From contig NZ_JAUFPR010000002.1 of NCBI RefSeq assembly GCF_030409325.1, forward strand, positions 372,001 to 436,000: DNA of 64,000 bases. Reading direction: 5' to 3'. The notes under the pieces are model-generated. The model did not search any database and was not told the DNA's origin. It saw nothing but the letters and a program-made list of their open reading frames with translations. Position 1 is the first letter of the stretch. Each line of letters opens with the position of its first letter. Origin of the DNA: Mucilaginibacter aquaedulcis. Its GTDB lineage: Bacteria > Bacteroidota > Bacteroidia > Sphingobacteriales > Sphingobacteriaceae. A program made the position numbers and the translations under genes. Shown here piece after piece: positions 8,857 to 17,141 of this stretch.

Positions 8857-8992
8857 ATATGTCAGTTTGTCTGTATAAAATCAAATTGCAGTGACAATAT
8901 GTCTCCAAATAATTGATTTTAAGGCTTGGTATAACAGTTGATAAATAGGTTACGAAGTTAATAAAAACAAAAACTTAAAGGAGATATAAAAA

Positions 8993-9433
8993 ATGACACT
9001 TGTAAAATTTAATAACGGATTAAAAAACAACGCGGTAGGTCCATTCTTTAATGATGTATTTGACTCAATTTTAAATGATTCATACTTTGGTAATAAATTG
9101 GTTGCTCGTGTGCCTGCGGTTAATATTGCTGAAACTGAAAACGAATTTCAGATTGAATTAGCTGCACCTGGTTTAAAGAAAGAAGATTTTAAGATTAACC
9201 TGGATAAAAATATTTTGACAATTTCTGCCGATAGGAAAAGCGAAAACGTAGAAGAAGGTAAAAAGATCAGCAAACGTGAATATAGCTATAACTCTTTCAG
9301 CAGGTCATTTACTTTACCTGAAAGTACCGATCAGTCAAAAATTGAGGCTGATTATACTGATGGTGTGTTAAATCTTATTGTGGCTAAAAAAGAAGAAGCT
9401 AAATTTCAATCAAGAGAAATAGCTGTAAAATAA
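8993..9433 (+). CDS. Small heat shock protein, Hsp20/alpha-crystallin family
   Basis: ATP-independent holdase that keeps unfolding proteins soluble. The 146-aa protein has an N-terminal arm with VGPFFNDVFDSILND, then the alpha-crystallin domain from about residue 40 (PAVNIAETENEFQIELAAPG, LTISADRKSE) ending in DGVLNLIVAKKEE. The tail has a reduced IxI-type motif (IAV). A strong ribosome site AAAGGAGAT lies 9 bases before the ATG, fitting high expression, and a GC-rich terminator follows. Confidence 0.95.
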   Translation: MTLVKFNNGLKNNAVGPFFNDVFDSILNDSYFGNKLVARVPAVNIAETENEFQIELAAPGLKKEDFKINLDKNILTISADRKSENVEEGKKISKREYSYNSFSRSFTLPESTDQSKIEADYTDGVLNLIVAKKEEAKFQSREIAVK

Positions 9434-9477
9434 TTAAAGACTGTTTTCATAGAGTAGTTAGTTTGGTTTTAAGAAGA

Positions 9478-9509
9478 AGCCGCTCCGTAAAAAGGGCGGC
9501 TTTCTTTTT
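9478..9509 (+). terminator. Terminator of the Hsp20 gene
   Basis: AGCCGCTC / GGGCGGCT stem (one T-G wobble on the plus strand) with an 8-base loop, followed by TTCTTTTTA. Confidence 0.8.
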
Positions 9510-9539
9510 ATGATACTTTGGATATCATGTCAACATAAT

Positions 9540-9953
9540 TTAATCTGCTATAACCTTTACTTCAATATTACCTCTCGTTGCTTTTGAATAGGGACAGCCC
9601 TTATGTGCAGCATCAGCAAGCTTTTGAGCCACATCCCAATCTACTCCCGGAATATGCACATGTAATTCGGCTGATAATGCATAAGATGACTCTCCTTCTT
9701 TATTAAAATTCACATGAACATCTACGGTTGCCTGGGTTACATTTACCCCATCTCTTATACCCACTGAACCAAGAGCGCCTAAATAACATGCGCCCCAGGC
9801 ACCTGCAAATAACAATTCGGGATTGGCATAACCATCTTCGCCACCCATTGCTTTAGGTGCTTTCAGTTCCATATCAATAACACCATCCTCTGATTTTATA
9901 TGGCCATTGCGGCCTCCTTTTGCCGTTACTACGGCGGTATATATTTTTTCCAT
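9540..9953 (-). CDS. Organic hydroperoxide resistance protein, Ohr/OsmC family
   Basis: Thiol peroxidase that reduces organic hydroperoxides. The two family cysteines are present: C56 in GAWGACYLGAL and C120 in HKGCPYSKATRGN, with the N-terminal Arg R15 and the closing NIEVKV strand. I start at MEKIYTAVV, which gives 137 aa, the normal size; the frame extends 21 codons upstream without family similarity. Single gene, divergent from the radical-SAM repair pair, so the two may share a stress-responsive intergenic region (inference). Confidence 0.94.
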   Translation of the reverse strand: MEKIYTAVVTAKGGRNGHIKSEDGVIDMELKAPKAMGGEDGYANPELLFAGAWGACYLGALGSVGIRDGVNVTQATVDVHVNFNKEGESSYALSAELHVHIPGVDWDVAQKLADAAHKGCPYSKATRGNIEVKVIAD

Positions 9954-10118
9954 GATAAATTTTTTAAAATGAACTGGAAAATGCAGGATATGTTTTAAGT
10001 AATCTGGTTTAGTCAAATCTTTTGAGGGTAAATAATCTAACTGAATACAACTAAAAGTGCTAAACTAAATTTTATTTAATTATTTAATTGCTAAAAATAT
10101 TAGTATTTTTGATTTGAT

Positions 10119-11375
10119 ATGAATGCAGAAAGGATAACAGAAAAGTTGAATATATTAGCTGATGCAGCTAAATATGATGTATCATGCGCATCAAGCGGCA
10201 GTAAACGCAAAAACGAAAACAAGGGTTTGGGAAATGCCAGTAATGGCATTTGTCATAGCTATACAGAAGATGGGCGCTGTGTTTCATTATTGAAAATTTT
10301 GCTAACCAATCATTGCATTTTTGATTGTGCATATTGTGTATCTCGCAAGAATAATGATATTAAACGAGCGGCTTTTACGGTACAGGAAGTAGTTGATCTG
10401 ACTATTAACTTTTATCGCCGTAATTATATTGAGGGATTGTTTTTAAGCTCCGGTATTTTTAAAGATGCCGATTATACGATGGAGCGGTTGGTTAGGGTGG
10501 CCAAGAAACTGCGCACCGAGCATAATTTTAATGGTTATATTCATTTAAAATCAATTCCGGGTGCCAGCGATGAGTTAATGCGTGAAGCCGGCTTATATGC
10601 TGATAGATTGAGTGTAAACCTGGAGATGCCCACCGAAGCGGGATTAAAATTATTGGCACCGGATAAAAACCGGCAGGACATGATCAATCCAATGGATTTC
10701 CTGAAAAAGGAGATCATTCTGCGAACAGAAGAGAAAAAGCTTTTTAAAAAGGCGCCTATGTTTGCCCCGGCTGGCCAAAGCACACAAATGATTATCGGAG
10801 CAACGCCAGAGAATGATCAACAGGTATTGCAATCAGCTAATTATTTTTATCAGAATTTCAATTTAAAACGGGTTTATTATTCTGGTTATGTACCCGTTTT
10901 GGCCGATAAAAGATTGCCTGCATTGAATACTTCAGTTCCAATGGTACGTGAGAACAGGCTTTACCAGGCTGATTGGTTGATGCGTTTTTACGGTTTCCGT
11001 GTAAATGAGATTGTAAATGACGAACAACCTTTACTTGATTTGGATATTGATCCTAAATTGGGTTGGGCTATTCGTAATATGCATGTTTTTCCAATAGATA
11101 TTAATAAGGCCGATTTGCAAACCATACTGCGTGTACCAGGCATAGGTTTATTATCAGCACAAAAAATTGTGAGTGCCCGCAAGTTTGCCAGATTAGGTTG
11201 GGAGCAACTCAAAAAAATAGGAGTGGCCGTTAACCGGGCCCGATATTTTATTACATGTAAAAGCAGTGAATTTGAACGTCGTGATTTAACTGGCAATAAC
11301 ATCAAGCAATTTATCCTTGCCGAATCGAAGAGTAAATACTTGAAAAATAATCATACCCAACTTAACCTGTTTTGA
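10119..11375 (+). CDS. Putative DNA modification/repair radical SAM protein (TIGR03916-like)
   Basis: Radical-SAM enzyme family predicted, from gene context, to act in DNA repair or modification; no reaction is established that I know of. The 4Fe-4S motif CIFDCAYC gives C66, C70, C73. The N-terminus (SSGSKRKNENKGLG, ICHSYTEDGRCVSLLKILLTN) is typical of the family. Residues about 326-378 form a helix-hairpin-helix DNA-binding unit (LQTILRVPGIGLLSAQKIV). Length 418 aa is normal. The next gene starts 2 bases after the stop and is the usual partner. A box TATTTTTG at 10104-10111 lies just upstream of the ATG. Confidence 0.92.
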   Translation: MNAERITEKLNILADAAKYDVSCASSGSKRKNENKGLGNASNGICHSYTEDGRCVSLLKILLTNHCIFDCAYCVSRKNNDIKRAAFTVQEVVDLTINFYRRNYIEGLFLSSGIFKDADYTMERLVRVAKKLRTEHNFNGYIHLKSIPGASDELMREAGLYADRLSVNLEMPTEAGLKLLAPDKNRQDMINPMDFLKKEIILRTEEKKLFKKAPMFAPAGQSTQMIIGATPENDQQVLQSANYFYQNFNLKRVYYSGYVPVLADKRLPALNTSVPMVRENRLYQADWLMRFYGFRVNEIVNDEQPLLDLDIDPKLGWAIRNMHVFPIDINKADLQTILRVPGIGLLSAQKIVSARKFARLGWEQLKKIGVAVNRARYFITCKSSEFERRDLTGNNIKQFILAESKSKYLKNNHTQLNLF

Positions 11376-11377
11376 TC

Positions 11378-12136
11378 ATGTATACATTGATTTACGATGG
11401 AACCTTCGAAGGTTTGCTTACGGCTATATTTGAGATATACGAGCTTAAACTTTTCCACGTAAAGTTAATAAAAGGGGAGTGGCGTAGCGGCGCACTTTTC
11501 GAGGAAGTGTTGCAGATAGTTACTGATGAAAATAGGGCAGCCAGGGTATTGGAGGGTTTACGAAAAAAATTATCGGCGGCTGGTATTCAGCGTTTATATA
11601 TTGCACACATGGCCGAAATGGAGCACGAAGAAAGTACTTTAATTGGTTTTATCCGTTATGTATTTGATTCGGATCAGAATATTGAGGAGGACTACGGTAA
11701 TAAATATGTAATGCGCCTCTCTGAAATCATTAAGATGATAAGACGGGAAAGACACAGAATGGAAGCCTTTGTTCGCTTTCAAAAACTAAAGGATGAAATA
11801 TTTTACTCGGCAATAGAGCCGGATTTTAATGTGCTTCCTTTGCTTATTAAACATTTTAAAAATCGTTACGCCGATCAAAAATGGATCATATATGATATAA
11901 AGCGCAGTTATGGCATTTATTATGATCTTCACGATACGCAGTATATCTCACTTGATTTTTCAGAAACAAATAAACCTGGCAACGTAATAGCTGCTTTTAG
12001 TGAAGATGAGGGTATTTATCAGCATCTGTGGAAGAATTATTTTAACAGCGTAAATATCACATCGCGTAAAAATACAAGGCTTCATTTAAGGCATATTCCC
12101 AAACGTTATTGGAGGCATTTAACCGAAAAAATTTAA
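11378..12136 (+). CDS. TIGR03915-type DNA metabolism protein (DUF4130)
   Basis: Obligate neighbour of the radical-SAM gene before it; in other phyla the same domain is fused to a uracil-DNA-glycosylase-like domain, which is missing here. The 252-aa protein starts YTLIYDGTFEGLLTAIFEIYE and ends with the family signature LHLRHIPKRYWRHL. A Lys/Arg/Glu-rich middle (KMIRRERHRMEAFVRFQK) and HMAEMEHEES are also typical. I use the ATG at 11378 rather than a TTG 6 bases earlier. Predicted cytoplasmic partner of the radical-SAM enzyme; activity unknown. Confidence 0.9.
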   Translation: MYTLIYDGTFEGLLTAIFEIYELKLFHVKLIKGEWRSGALFEEVLQIVTDENRAARVLEGLRKKLSAAGIQRLYIAHMAEMEHEESTLIGFIRYVFDSDQNIEEDYGNKYVMRLSEIIKMIRRERHRMEAFVRFQKLKDEIFYSAIEPDFNVLPLLIKHFKNRYADQKWIIYDIKRSYGIYYDLHDTQYISLDFSETNKPGNVIAAFSEDEGIYQHLWKNYFNSVNITSRKNTRLHLRHIPKRYWRHLTEKI

Positions 12137-12344
12137 AATTTTTCTTGTTTTGCGCATTTTTAGCAAGTACTGATTTAATTGCATTTAAGTTTTTTGTGAA
12201 TAAACTTAAATGTTAATAAACCTGCTCTGATCGCCTGAAATAAGCTAAATTACACACAAATTTAGTTGTTAATAAAGTGCTTTTTAATGTTAGTAAAATG
12301 TTAATAAAAAATAAAAAAAAAGCTTGTGTAATAGCGCAGGTGTT

Positions 12345-12710
12345 ACGATATTGAAATCATCAGGAACGACGTACATTGACAGCCTTTCAGGATTACAGAA
12401 ATTGAATCGGGTGAACCTTCGGGTGATACCAAAGAACAAAAGAAGTACTTGAGTCACATGAAAAATGAAAATTACGAAAGTCTTTTGAAAAAAGATTGTG
12501 ATTAAAAGAGGTATTGGGAAAATGCAGGAACTTCACGGAGAACCTCAACAGAACCAATGATATTAAAGGAATCGACCGCTCGCGAGAGTAACTGACGAGA
12601 TTATATCGGCAATGATACACAAAACTTGATGCTATTGGAAAACTACGGTGGAACAATAGTTTGGAAACGGGAGCTCATTTCGAAAGAAAACGACTCCCGT
12701 TTTCGCTTTT
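12345..12710 (+). ncRNA. Candidate structured non-coding RNA
   Basis: No coding frame of plus-strand quality exists here, yet base composition jumps from the flanking AT-rich DNA to balanced, structured sequence. It includes an ACC-TTCG-GGT tetraloop near 12416-12428, a CTATTG ... CAATAG stem around 12630-12655, and a final terminator hairpin (AAACGGGAG at 12665-12673 with CTCCCGTTT at 12694-12702) followed by TTTTCGCTTTT. A weak promoter-like TTG / ATATTG pair precedes 12350. The length of about 360 nt fits a stand-alone RNA. I could not match it to tmRNA, 6S, SRP or RNase P RNA. The 5' end is a guess. Confidence 0.45.
12665..12710 (+). terminator. Rho-independent terminator of the candidate RNA
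   Basis: 9-base perfect stem (12665-12673 / 12694-12702) with a 20-base loop and a T-rich tail on the plus strand. It may also stop the converging DUF1772 operon. Confidence 0.7.
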
Positions 12711-12735
12711 ACAAGTTTTTCTTCAGCCTTAGCAA

Positions 12736-13239
12736 TTATTCTTGTCTGTAACAACATCCTATTATTACTAGTACCAGGCTTATCACTGCCGCAACAGTTC
12801 TGATATTATGCAGCAATAACCAGGGTTTTTCAAAAACTTTTCTTTGGGCTGCTAACTCACTGACCGATGCAGTTGTTATATTAAATTTATCCAGCGTATT
12901 ATTTAGCGGCACATTTCCGAAGAGGGTAACTCCAAAAGTTCCTGCGGTATAAATTATAGTAGCAAAAAGTAAAAGCATGAAACGGGAATCATGAGCCTGA
13001 CGATAATGTATATATGTACATAACGGTAACAGTACTAATGTTCCCATGAAACTGGTAAAAAACAATAGGTTTAAGATTGCTCTGTTAATAGATTGCATAG
13101 CGGAGAGATATTCCTTGTCGGCCAGGCGTCCCAATCCTAAATTTACCGAACAAGAATAAGCATAAAGCAGGCCTGCAATTAAAGCAGTTAAAGTTGCGGT
13201 GATAATTAAAATCGTATTTGCCATGGTTAATTTACTCAT
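12736..13239 (-). CDS. DUF1772 membrane protein (anthrone-oxygenase-like family)
   Basis: Four-helix integral membrane protein of 167 aa. Family signs: an N-terminal helix with GLLYAYSCSVNLGLGRL, the phrase SINRAILNLLFF, and FGNVPLNNTLDKFN in the loop before the last helix. Some DUF1772 members are linked to polyketide anthrone oxidation, but bacterial ones are mostly uncharacterised and no function is claimed. It overlaps the upstream cytochrome c gene by 4 bases, so they are co-translated, which hints at a redox role in the membrane. Confidence 0.85.
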   Translation of the reverse strand: MSKLTMANTILIITATLTALIAGLLYAYSCSVNLGLGRLADKEYLSAMQSINRAILNLLFFTSFMGTLVLLPLCTYIHYRQAHDSRFMLLLFATIIYTAGTFGVTLFGNVPLNNTLDKFNITTASVSELAAQRKVFEKPWLLLHNIRTVAAVISLVLVIIGCCYRQE

Positions 13240-13574
13240 GATTGTTTTCTTAATGTTTTTATATAATTGACTACCGAAGCTATTTGTGCAGGTGCAAGTT
13301 TTTTACCCCAGTTAGGCATAAATCCTTTACCAGCGATGATTGTTTTTGTTAGTTCATCATCACTTAGTTTGCTTATCTGTAAGTTTTTAGCGCCCCAACG
13401 GCCTTTTGTACCATCGTTGCCATGACATTTGACGCACTTATTTTCAAATAAAGCTTTACCTGTTAAAGTATTGTTTTGAGCTTTAGTAATGCTGATGGTA
13501 CAAAGCACAATAAGGACAATTAATAAATAAATTTCCCTCCGCTTTATATGACTTCTTTTAACTAATGATTTCAT
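13236..13574 (-). CDS. Small c-type cytochrome
   Basis: Periplasmic mono-heme cytochrome, 112 aa. A basic N-terminus and hydrophobic segment 15-30 end in KAQ (signal peptide or anchor). The heme motif is CVKCH (C47, C50, H51) and the likely axial ligand M86 sits in GKGFMPNWGKKL; PAQIASVVNYIKTLR closes the fold. First gene of a two-gene operon with the DUF1772 protein. The electron partners are not identifiable from the window. Confidence 0.92.
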   Translation of the reverse strand: MKSLVKRSHIKRREIYLLIVLIVLCTISITKAQNNTLTGKALFENKCVKCHGNDGTKGRWGAKNLQISKLSDDELTKTIIAGKGFMPNWGKKLAPAQIASVVNYIKTLRKQS

Positions 13575-13711
13575 CGTATTTTATTTTTATCAAAATTGCG
13601 ATGACTCTGAATAGAAAAATAGAATAAAACCGACAAACAGCTAATTACCACTAACGGTAACATCATCTTTTGTGCTTGAAACTAAGAACAGATTGCTTAA
13701 ATTAGTCGGAT

Positions 13712-15064
13712 ATGAATAAAGATGGTAAGAACGGGAGCATTAAAAGTAACAAGATATTTGTTTTAGATACCTCGGTGATCCTTTACGACCATGATGCATT
13801 CCAGAATTTTCAGGAACATGATGTAGCCATTCCGATACAGGTATTAGAAGAGCTTGACAATAAAAAGAACGGAAACGATACCCGTAACTTTGAAGCCCGC
13901 AGCTTTATTCGCCTCATGGATGATCTGTCGCGCAATAACCTTGTAAATGAGTGGATACCACTTAATGGCAAAGGTAAAGGTAGTTTTAAGGTTGCCATGG
14001 ATAGCAAAACCTCAGCTATTAACGCCGAGGAGGTTTTTGGGTCAGATAAAACAGACCACCGCATATTAAATGCAGCCCTGGGTTTGCAGGAAGAAAATCC
14101 TGGTAAAAAGGTAGTATTGGTATCAAAAGATATTTGCCTGCGTTTAAAAGCCAAAGCATTAAATCTGCACGCTGAGGATTATGAAACCGGTAAAATCAAA
14201 AACCTGGAAGAACTTTATACCGGTAAAACAGATATTGATAAAGTTACCGAAAAACTTATAACCCAGTTAAATAAACAGGAAAACCTACCTGCCGAAAGTT
14301 TGCATATCACATCGTATACAAACAATCATTTTTATATTTTGAAAGGTAAAAAGAATGATGTTCCAGGATTTTATAATACACAAACCCGCCAGCTTGAAAA
14401 AGTTACCGAGCAGCCGGTATTCAATATCTCTCCACGTAATATAGAACAAGCTTTCGCGATTCACGCGTTATTACACCCGGATATTAAGCTGGTAACCATT
14501 CAGGGTAACGCCGGAACCGGTAAAACCCTGCTGGCACTGGCCAGTGCCCTCGAGCAGCGGAAGTATTATCGTCAGATATTTGTTACCCGGCCCATTGTAC
14601 CATTAAGTAATAAAGATATCGGCTTTTTACCCGGAGATATTAAATCAAAGATAGATCCTTACATGGCGCCCATATGGGATAATTTGAAATTCATAAAAGA
14701 TCAGTTTATGGATGATGAAAAAATGCAGGCTAAGATTGATGAATTGGTATCTAACGATAAAATATCAATTGCTCCATTGGCCTTTATCCGTGGCCGTACA
14801 CTGAGTAAAATATTTTTTATTGTTGATGAAGCTCAAAATCTTACCCCGCATGAGGTGAAAACCATTATATCGCGTGCAGGAGAAAACAGCAAGTTTGTTT
14901 TTACCGGCGACATTTACCAGATAGATACACCATACCTTGACGCTGAAAGCAACGGGCTATCTTATTTGATAGATAAGGCTAAAGGACACCCATTGTATGC
15001 GCACATTACACTACAAAAAGGTGAACGCAGCGAATTGGCAAATCTGGCTAATGAGTTGTTATAG
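13712..15064 (+). CDS. PhoH2-type protein: PIN ribonuclease domain fused to PhoH ATPase
   Basis: PIN-PhoH proteins couple a PIN-domain RNase to an ATP-driven RNA helicase-like module. The PIN domain covers about residues 10-150 (VLDTSVILYDHDAF, VLEELDNKKNG, VLVSKDICLRLKA with the acidic residues expected for metal binding). The PhoH ATPase follows, with Walker A GNAGTGKT at residues 265-272, Walker B IFFIVDEAQNLT, and VFTGDIYQID. Length 450 aa is typical. It stands alone; no antitoxin-like gene lies upstream, as in most long PhoH2 loci. Confidence 0.94.
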   Translation: MNKDGKNGSIKSNKIFVLDTSVILYDHDAFQNFQEHDVAIPIQVLEELDNKKNGNDTRNFEARSFIRLMDDLSRNNLVNEWIPLNGKGKGSFKVAMDSKTSAINAEEVFGSDKTDHRILNAALGLQEENPGKKVVLVSKDICLRLKAKALNLHAEDYETGKIKNLEELYTGKTDIDKVTEKLITQLNKQENLPAESLHITSYTNNHFYILKGKKNDVPGFYNTQTRQLEKVTEQPVFNISPRNIEQAFAIHALLHPDIKLVTIQGNAGTGKTLLALASALEQRKYYRQIFVTRPIVPLSNKDIGFLPGDIKSKIDPYMAPIWDNLKFIKDQFMDDEKMQAKIDELVSNDKISIAPLAFIRGRTLSKIFFIVDEAQNLTPHEVKTIISRAGENSKFVFTGDIYQIDTPYLDAESNGLSYLIDKAKGHPLYAHITLQKGERSELANLANELL

Positions 15065-15145
15065 CAATACTTAATAACTTAGAGAGGACTTATGGTTTGA
15101 ACAAACCAATCTATACTTTATAAGTTTATTTTGAAAACTACCCCA

Positions 15146-15805
15146 ATGAAAATATCTAAGTATCTCCATTCGTGCCTTGTATTTGAGCTTAATGGTTACA
15201 AATTATTATTTGATCCCGGCACTTTTTCCTTTGCCGAAGGATTGGTAACTCCTCAAATGTTTGCAGATGTGCAAGCTATTGTGTTAACACACATTCATCC
15301 AGATCATTATGATATTGAAATATTAAAAAGCATCCTTGCTTTAAACAATGCTCAGATACTTACAAATACCCAGATAGGGCAGCAATTGGATAAGGCCTGT
15401 ATATCTTATACACTCTTAGAAAATGAAATTTTACGGCTGGGCCCTTTCAAATTACAGGCTTTCCCGGTAGCTCATGAACTTATCATGGATAATCCCCTGC
15501 CGCAAATGACAGGCTTTCTGATCAATGATAAAGTACTGCATCCGGTTGATTCGATGGAAGATAAACTACTGGATTACAAAGATATTGAACTGCTGCTCAT
15601 GGTTACCATGGCGCCATTTGCTAATGAGCCGCGAATATCGGCGTTTGCAGATAAGCTTCAGCCCAAACAGATTTTCCCTGTTCATGATGGCTATGCAAAA
15701 GAGTTTTTTATAAAACAGCGTTATGCCGCCTATGTTAAACACTTTGAAAAGCAGGGAATAAAATTTCATGAGATATACAAGGTAGGGGATAGTATTACCA
15801 TATAA
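15146..15805 (+). CDS. Metallo-beta-lactamase-fold hydrolase
   Basis: Metal-dependent hydrolase of unknown substrate. The signature LTHIHPDHYD (HxHxDH) follows an N-terminal strand pair, then further ligands in FPVAHE, HPVDSM and FPVHDGY. At about 219 aa it resembles the UlaG/Lactamase_B_3 group. The longer frame begins with TTG; I prefer the ATG at 15146 because MKISKYLHSCLVFELNGYK opens the fold directly. It precedes a GNAT gene by 16 bases, so the two are probably co-transcribed. Confidence 0.85.
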   Translation: MKISKYLHSCLVFELNGYKLLFDPGTFSFAEGLVTPQMFADVQAIVLTHIHPDHYDIEILKSILALNNAQILTNTQIGQQLDKACISYTLLENEILRLGPFKLQAFPVAHELIMDNPLPQMTGFLINDKVLHPVDSMEDKLLDYKDIELLLMVTMAPFANEPRISAFADKLQPKQIFPVHDGYAKEFFIKQRYAAYVKHFEKQGIKFHEIYKVGDSITI

Positions 15806-15821
15806 ACTTATTTCAATAATT

Positions 15822-16271
15822 ATGGAAATAAAACAAATCTACGCTGCAGATTATCTGCTGGTGACCCGGCTGTTTAATGAATACCGTATGTTTTATAAAC
15901 AGGAATCTGATATAGAATTAGCGGAATCATTTATAAAAAATAGACTCGAAAATAACGAGTCAGTGATATTTGCTGCATTTGAAGATAATAAGGTGCTTGG
16001 ATTTACCCAGCTTTACCCGCTTATATCATCTGTTAAGGCTGTAAAAAATTGGTTACTGAATGATTTATTTGTTGATTCCAACTATCGTAAACGTGGTATA
16101 GGCGAGGCTTTATTAAAGGCAGCAGCAATATTTGCAAAAACTCATGGTGCTACATTTTTACAATTAGAAACCGCTACGGATAATTATGCAGCACAAAATT
16201 TATATGAAGCTACAGGATTTGTGAAACAGGAGAGCAACAATGCATTTTTTTGTTACCGAAAAGCTATTTAG
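15822..16271 (+). CDS. GNAT-family N-acetyltransferase
   Basis: Transfers an acyl group from acyl-CoA to an amine; substrate unknown. The 149-aa single GNAT domain shows LLNDLFVDSNYRKRGIGEALL, where RKRGIG is the acetyl-CoA pyrophosphate loop, and the C-terminal NYAAQNLYEATGFVKQ motif. Second gene after the MBL hydrolase. Confidence 0.9.
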   Translation: MEIKQIYAADYLLVTRLFNEYRMFYKQESDIELAESFIKNRLENNESVIFAAFEDNKVLGFTQLYPLISSVKAVKNWLLNDLFVDSNYRKRGIGEALLKAAAIFAKTHGATFLQLETATDNYAAQNLYEATGFVKQESNNAFFCYRKAI

Positions 16272-16286
16272 TTGTAAATGAGTAAA

Positions 16287-16416
16287 ATAAAAAAAAAGCC
16301 CCCACCTTTTACGGTGGAGGCCCTATGGAACCAACCTCCTGCTAAGCTGGCCCACATTAACCTTATCACACTGCTAAGGTGAGGATTAATAATGAAGAAA
16401 ATATGAACTTCTGTTT
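16287..16416 (-). ncRNA. Candidate small RNA with its own promoter and terminator
   Basis: The minus strand reads TACTTTAT (16422-16429) as a -7 box and TTTG (16446-16449) as a -33 box, 16 bases apart. About 130 bases later comes a strong hairpin followed by nine T. The body holds a CCTTA ... TAAGG stem-loop and two copies of the octamer CTTAGCAG or its near form. The terminator pairs fully only on the minus strand (T-G wobble) and has a mismatch on plus, which fixes the strand. No minus-strand gene follows, so it is not an obvious leader. A short frame starting MWASLAGGWF runs into the terminator, so a leader peptide cannot be excluded. Confidence 0.5.
16291..16321 (-). terminator. Terminator of the minus-strand small RNA
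   Basis: On the minus strand GCCTCCACC-GTAAAA-GGTGGGGGC (16298-16321) followed by a run of T. A strong stem with a single wobble pair. Confidence 0.85.
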
Positions 16417-16466
16417 TGGGGATAAAGTAAATTTTACATCTTTAACAAAAACGCTTAACTGACTAT

Positions 16467-17099
16467 ATGCAAAAGCCCGATAGCTTAATATTTGACATGG
16501 ATGGCACTCTTTGGGATGCTGTTGATACTTACGCCAACTCATGGAATCTTGTTTTTGAAAAAATGGACATAAAGCGTGTTATTGGCCGTAACGATTTAAT
16601 GGGGCTAATGGGTATGGAAGGTAAAAAGCTAACCAAAGTTTTGATGCCGGATTTTGATGAGGATAAGGCTCAGGGTATATATATGGATGTTAATGAAACC
16701 CGCAGGCAGATATTACCTACCAGCGGGGGGTTAATGTATCCGGGAGTTACCGCAGGTATGAAACAGCTGGCATCCAAATACAAATTGTTTATACTAAGTA
16801 ATTGTGCTGTTGGTATTATTCCTCTATTTATAAAATGGGCAGGGGTAGCAGATTATATTACAGACTTTATTGCCTATGGTGAAAACGGCATGCCCAAACA
16901 TCACAACATGGGTGTTTTAATAGATAAACATAATCTTAAAAACCCAGTTTACATTGGTGATACCAATGGTGACGCTGAACAGACACACATGGCCGGCATT
17001 CCATTTATATTTGTTACCTATGGCTTTGGTAAAACCGATAACTATGAATTAAGGTTTGATAGTTTTGATGAGCTTACAGAATATTATATCGGCTTATGA
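16467..17099 (+). CDS. HAD-superfamily phosphatase (phosphoglycolate-phosphatase-like)
   Basis: Cytoplasmic phosphatase of small phosphometabolites; substrate unknown. Motif I LIFDMDGTLWDA at the N-terminus holds both catalytic Asp, motif II is LFILSNCA, and motif IV is YIGDTNGDAEQ. The cap domain between motifs I and II is of the helical type. 210 aa is normal. The ATG is followed directly by the first strand of the fold. Confidence 0.9.
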   Translation: MQKPDSLIFDMDGTLWDAVDTYANSWNLVFEKMDIKRVIGRNDLMGLMGMEGKKLTKVLMPDFDEDKAQGIYMDVNETRRQILPTSGGLMYPGVTAGMKQLASKYKLFILSNCAVGIIPLFIKWAGVADYITDFIAYGENGMPKHHNMGVLIDKHNLKNPVYIGDTNGDAEQTHMAGIPFIFVTYGFGKTDNYELRFDSFDELTEYYIGL

Positions 17100-17141
17100 G
17101 TTTATAACTTGTTGCCTGGCTCTATCAGCCTCTTCTAAAAT

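Noticed and set aside
12393..12656. 87-codon minus-strand frame
   Set aside because: Covers the structured RNA candidate; composition is not protein-like and it lacks a ribosome site.
12345..12710. tmRNA or 6S RNA
   Set aside because: No tRNA-like acceptor/T-loop end, tag-peptide frame or single long symmetric hairpin.
16287..16416. Signal recognition particle RNA
   Set aside because: The conserved SRP tetraloop region (GGAA loop with GUCAGG and AGCAG) is not present; only the length was suggestive.
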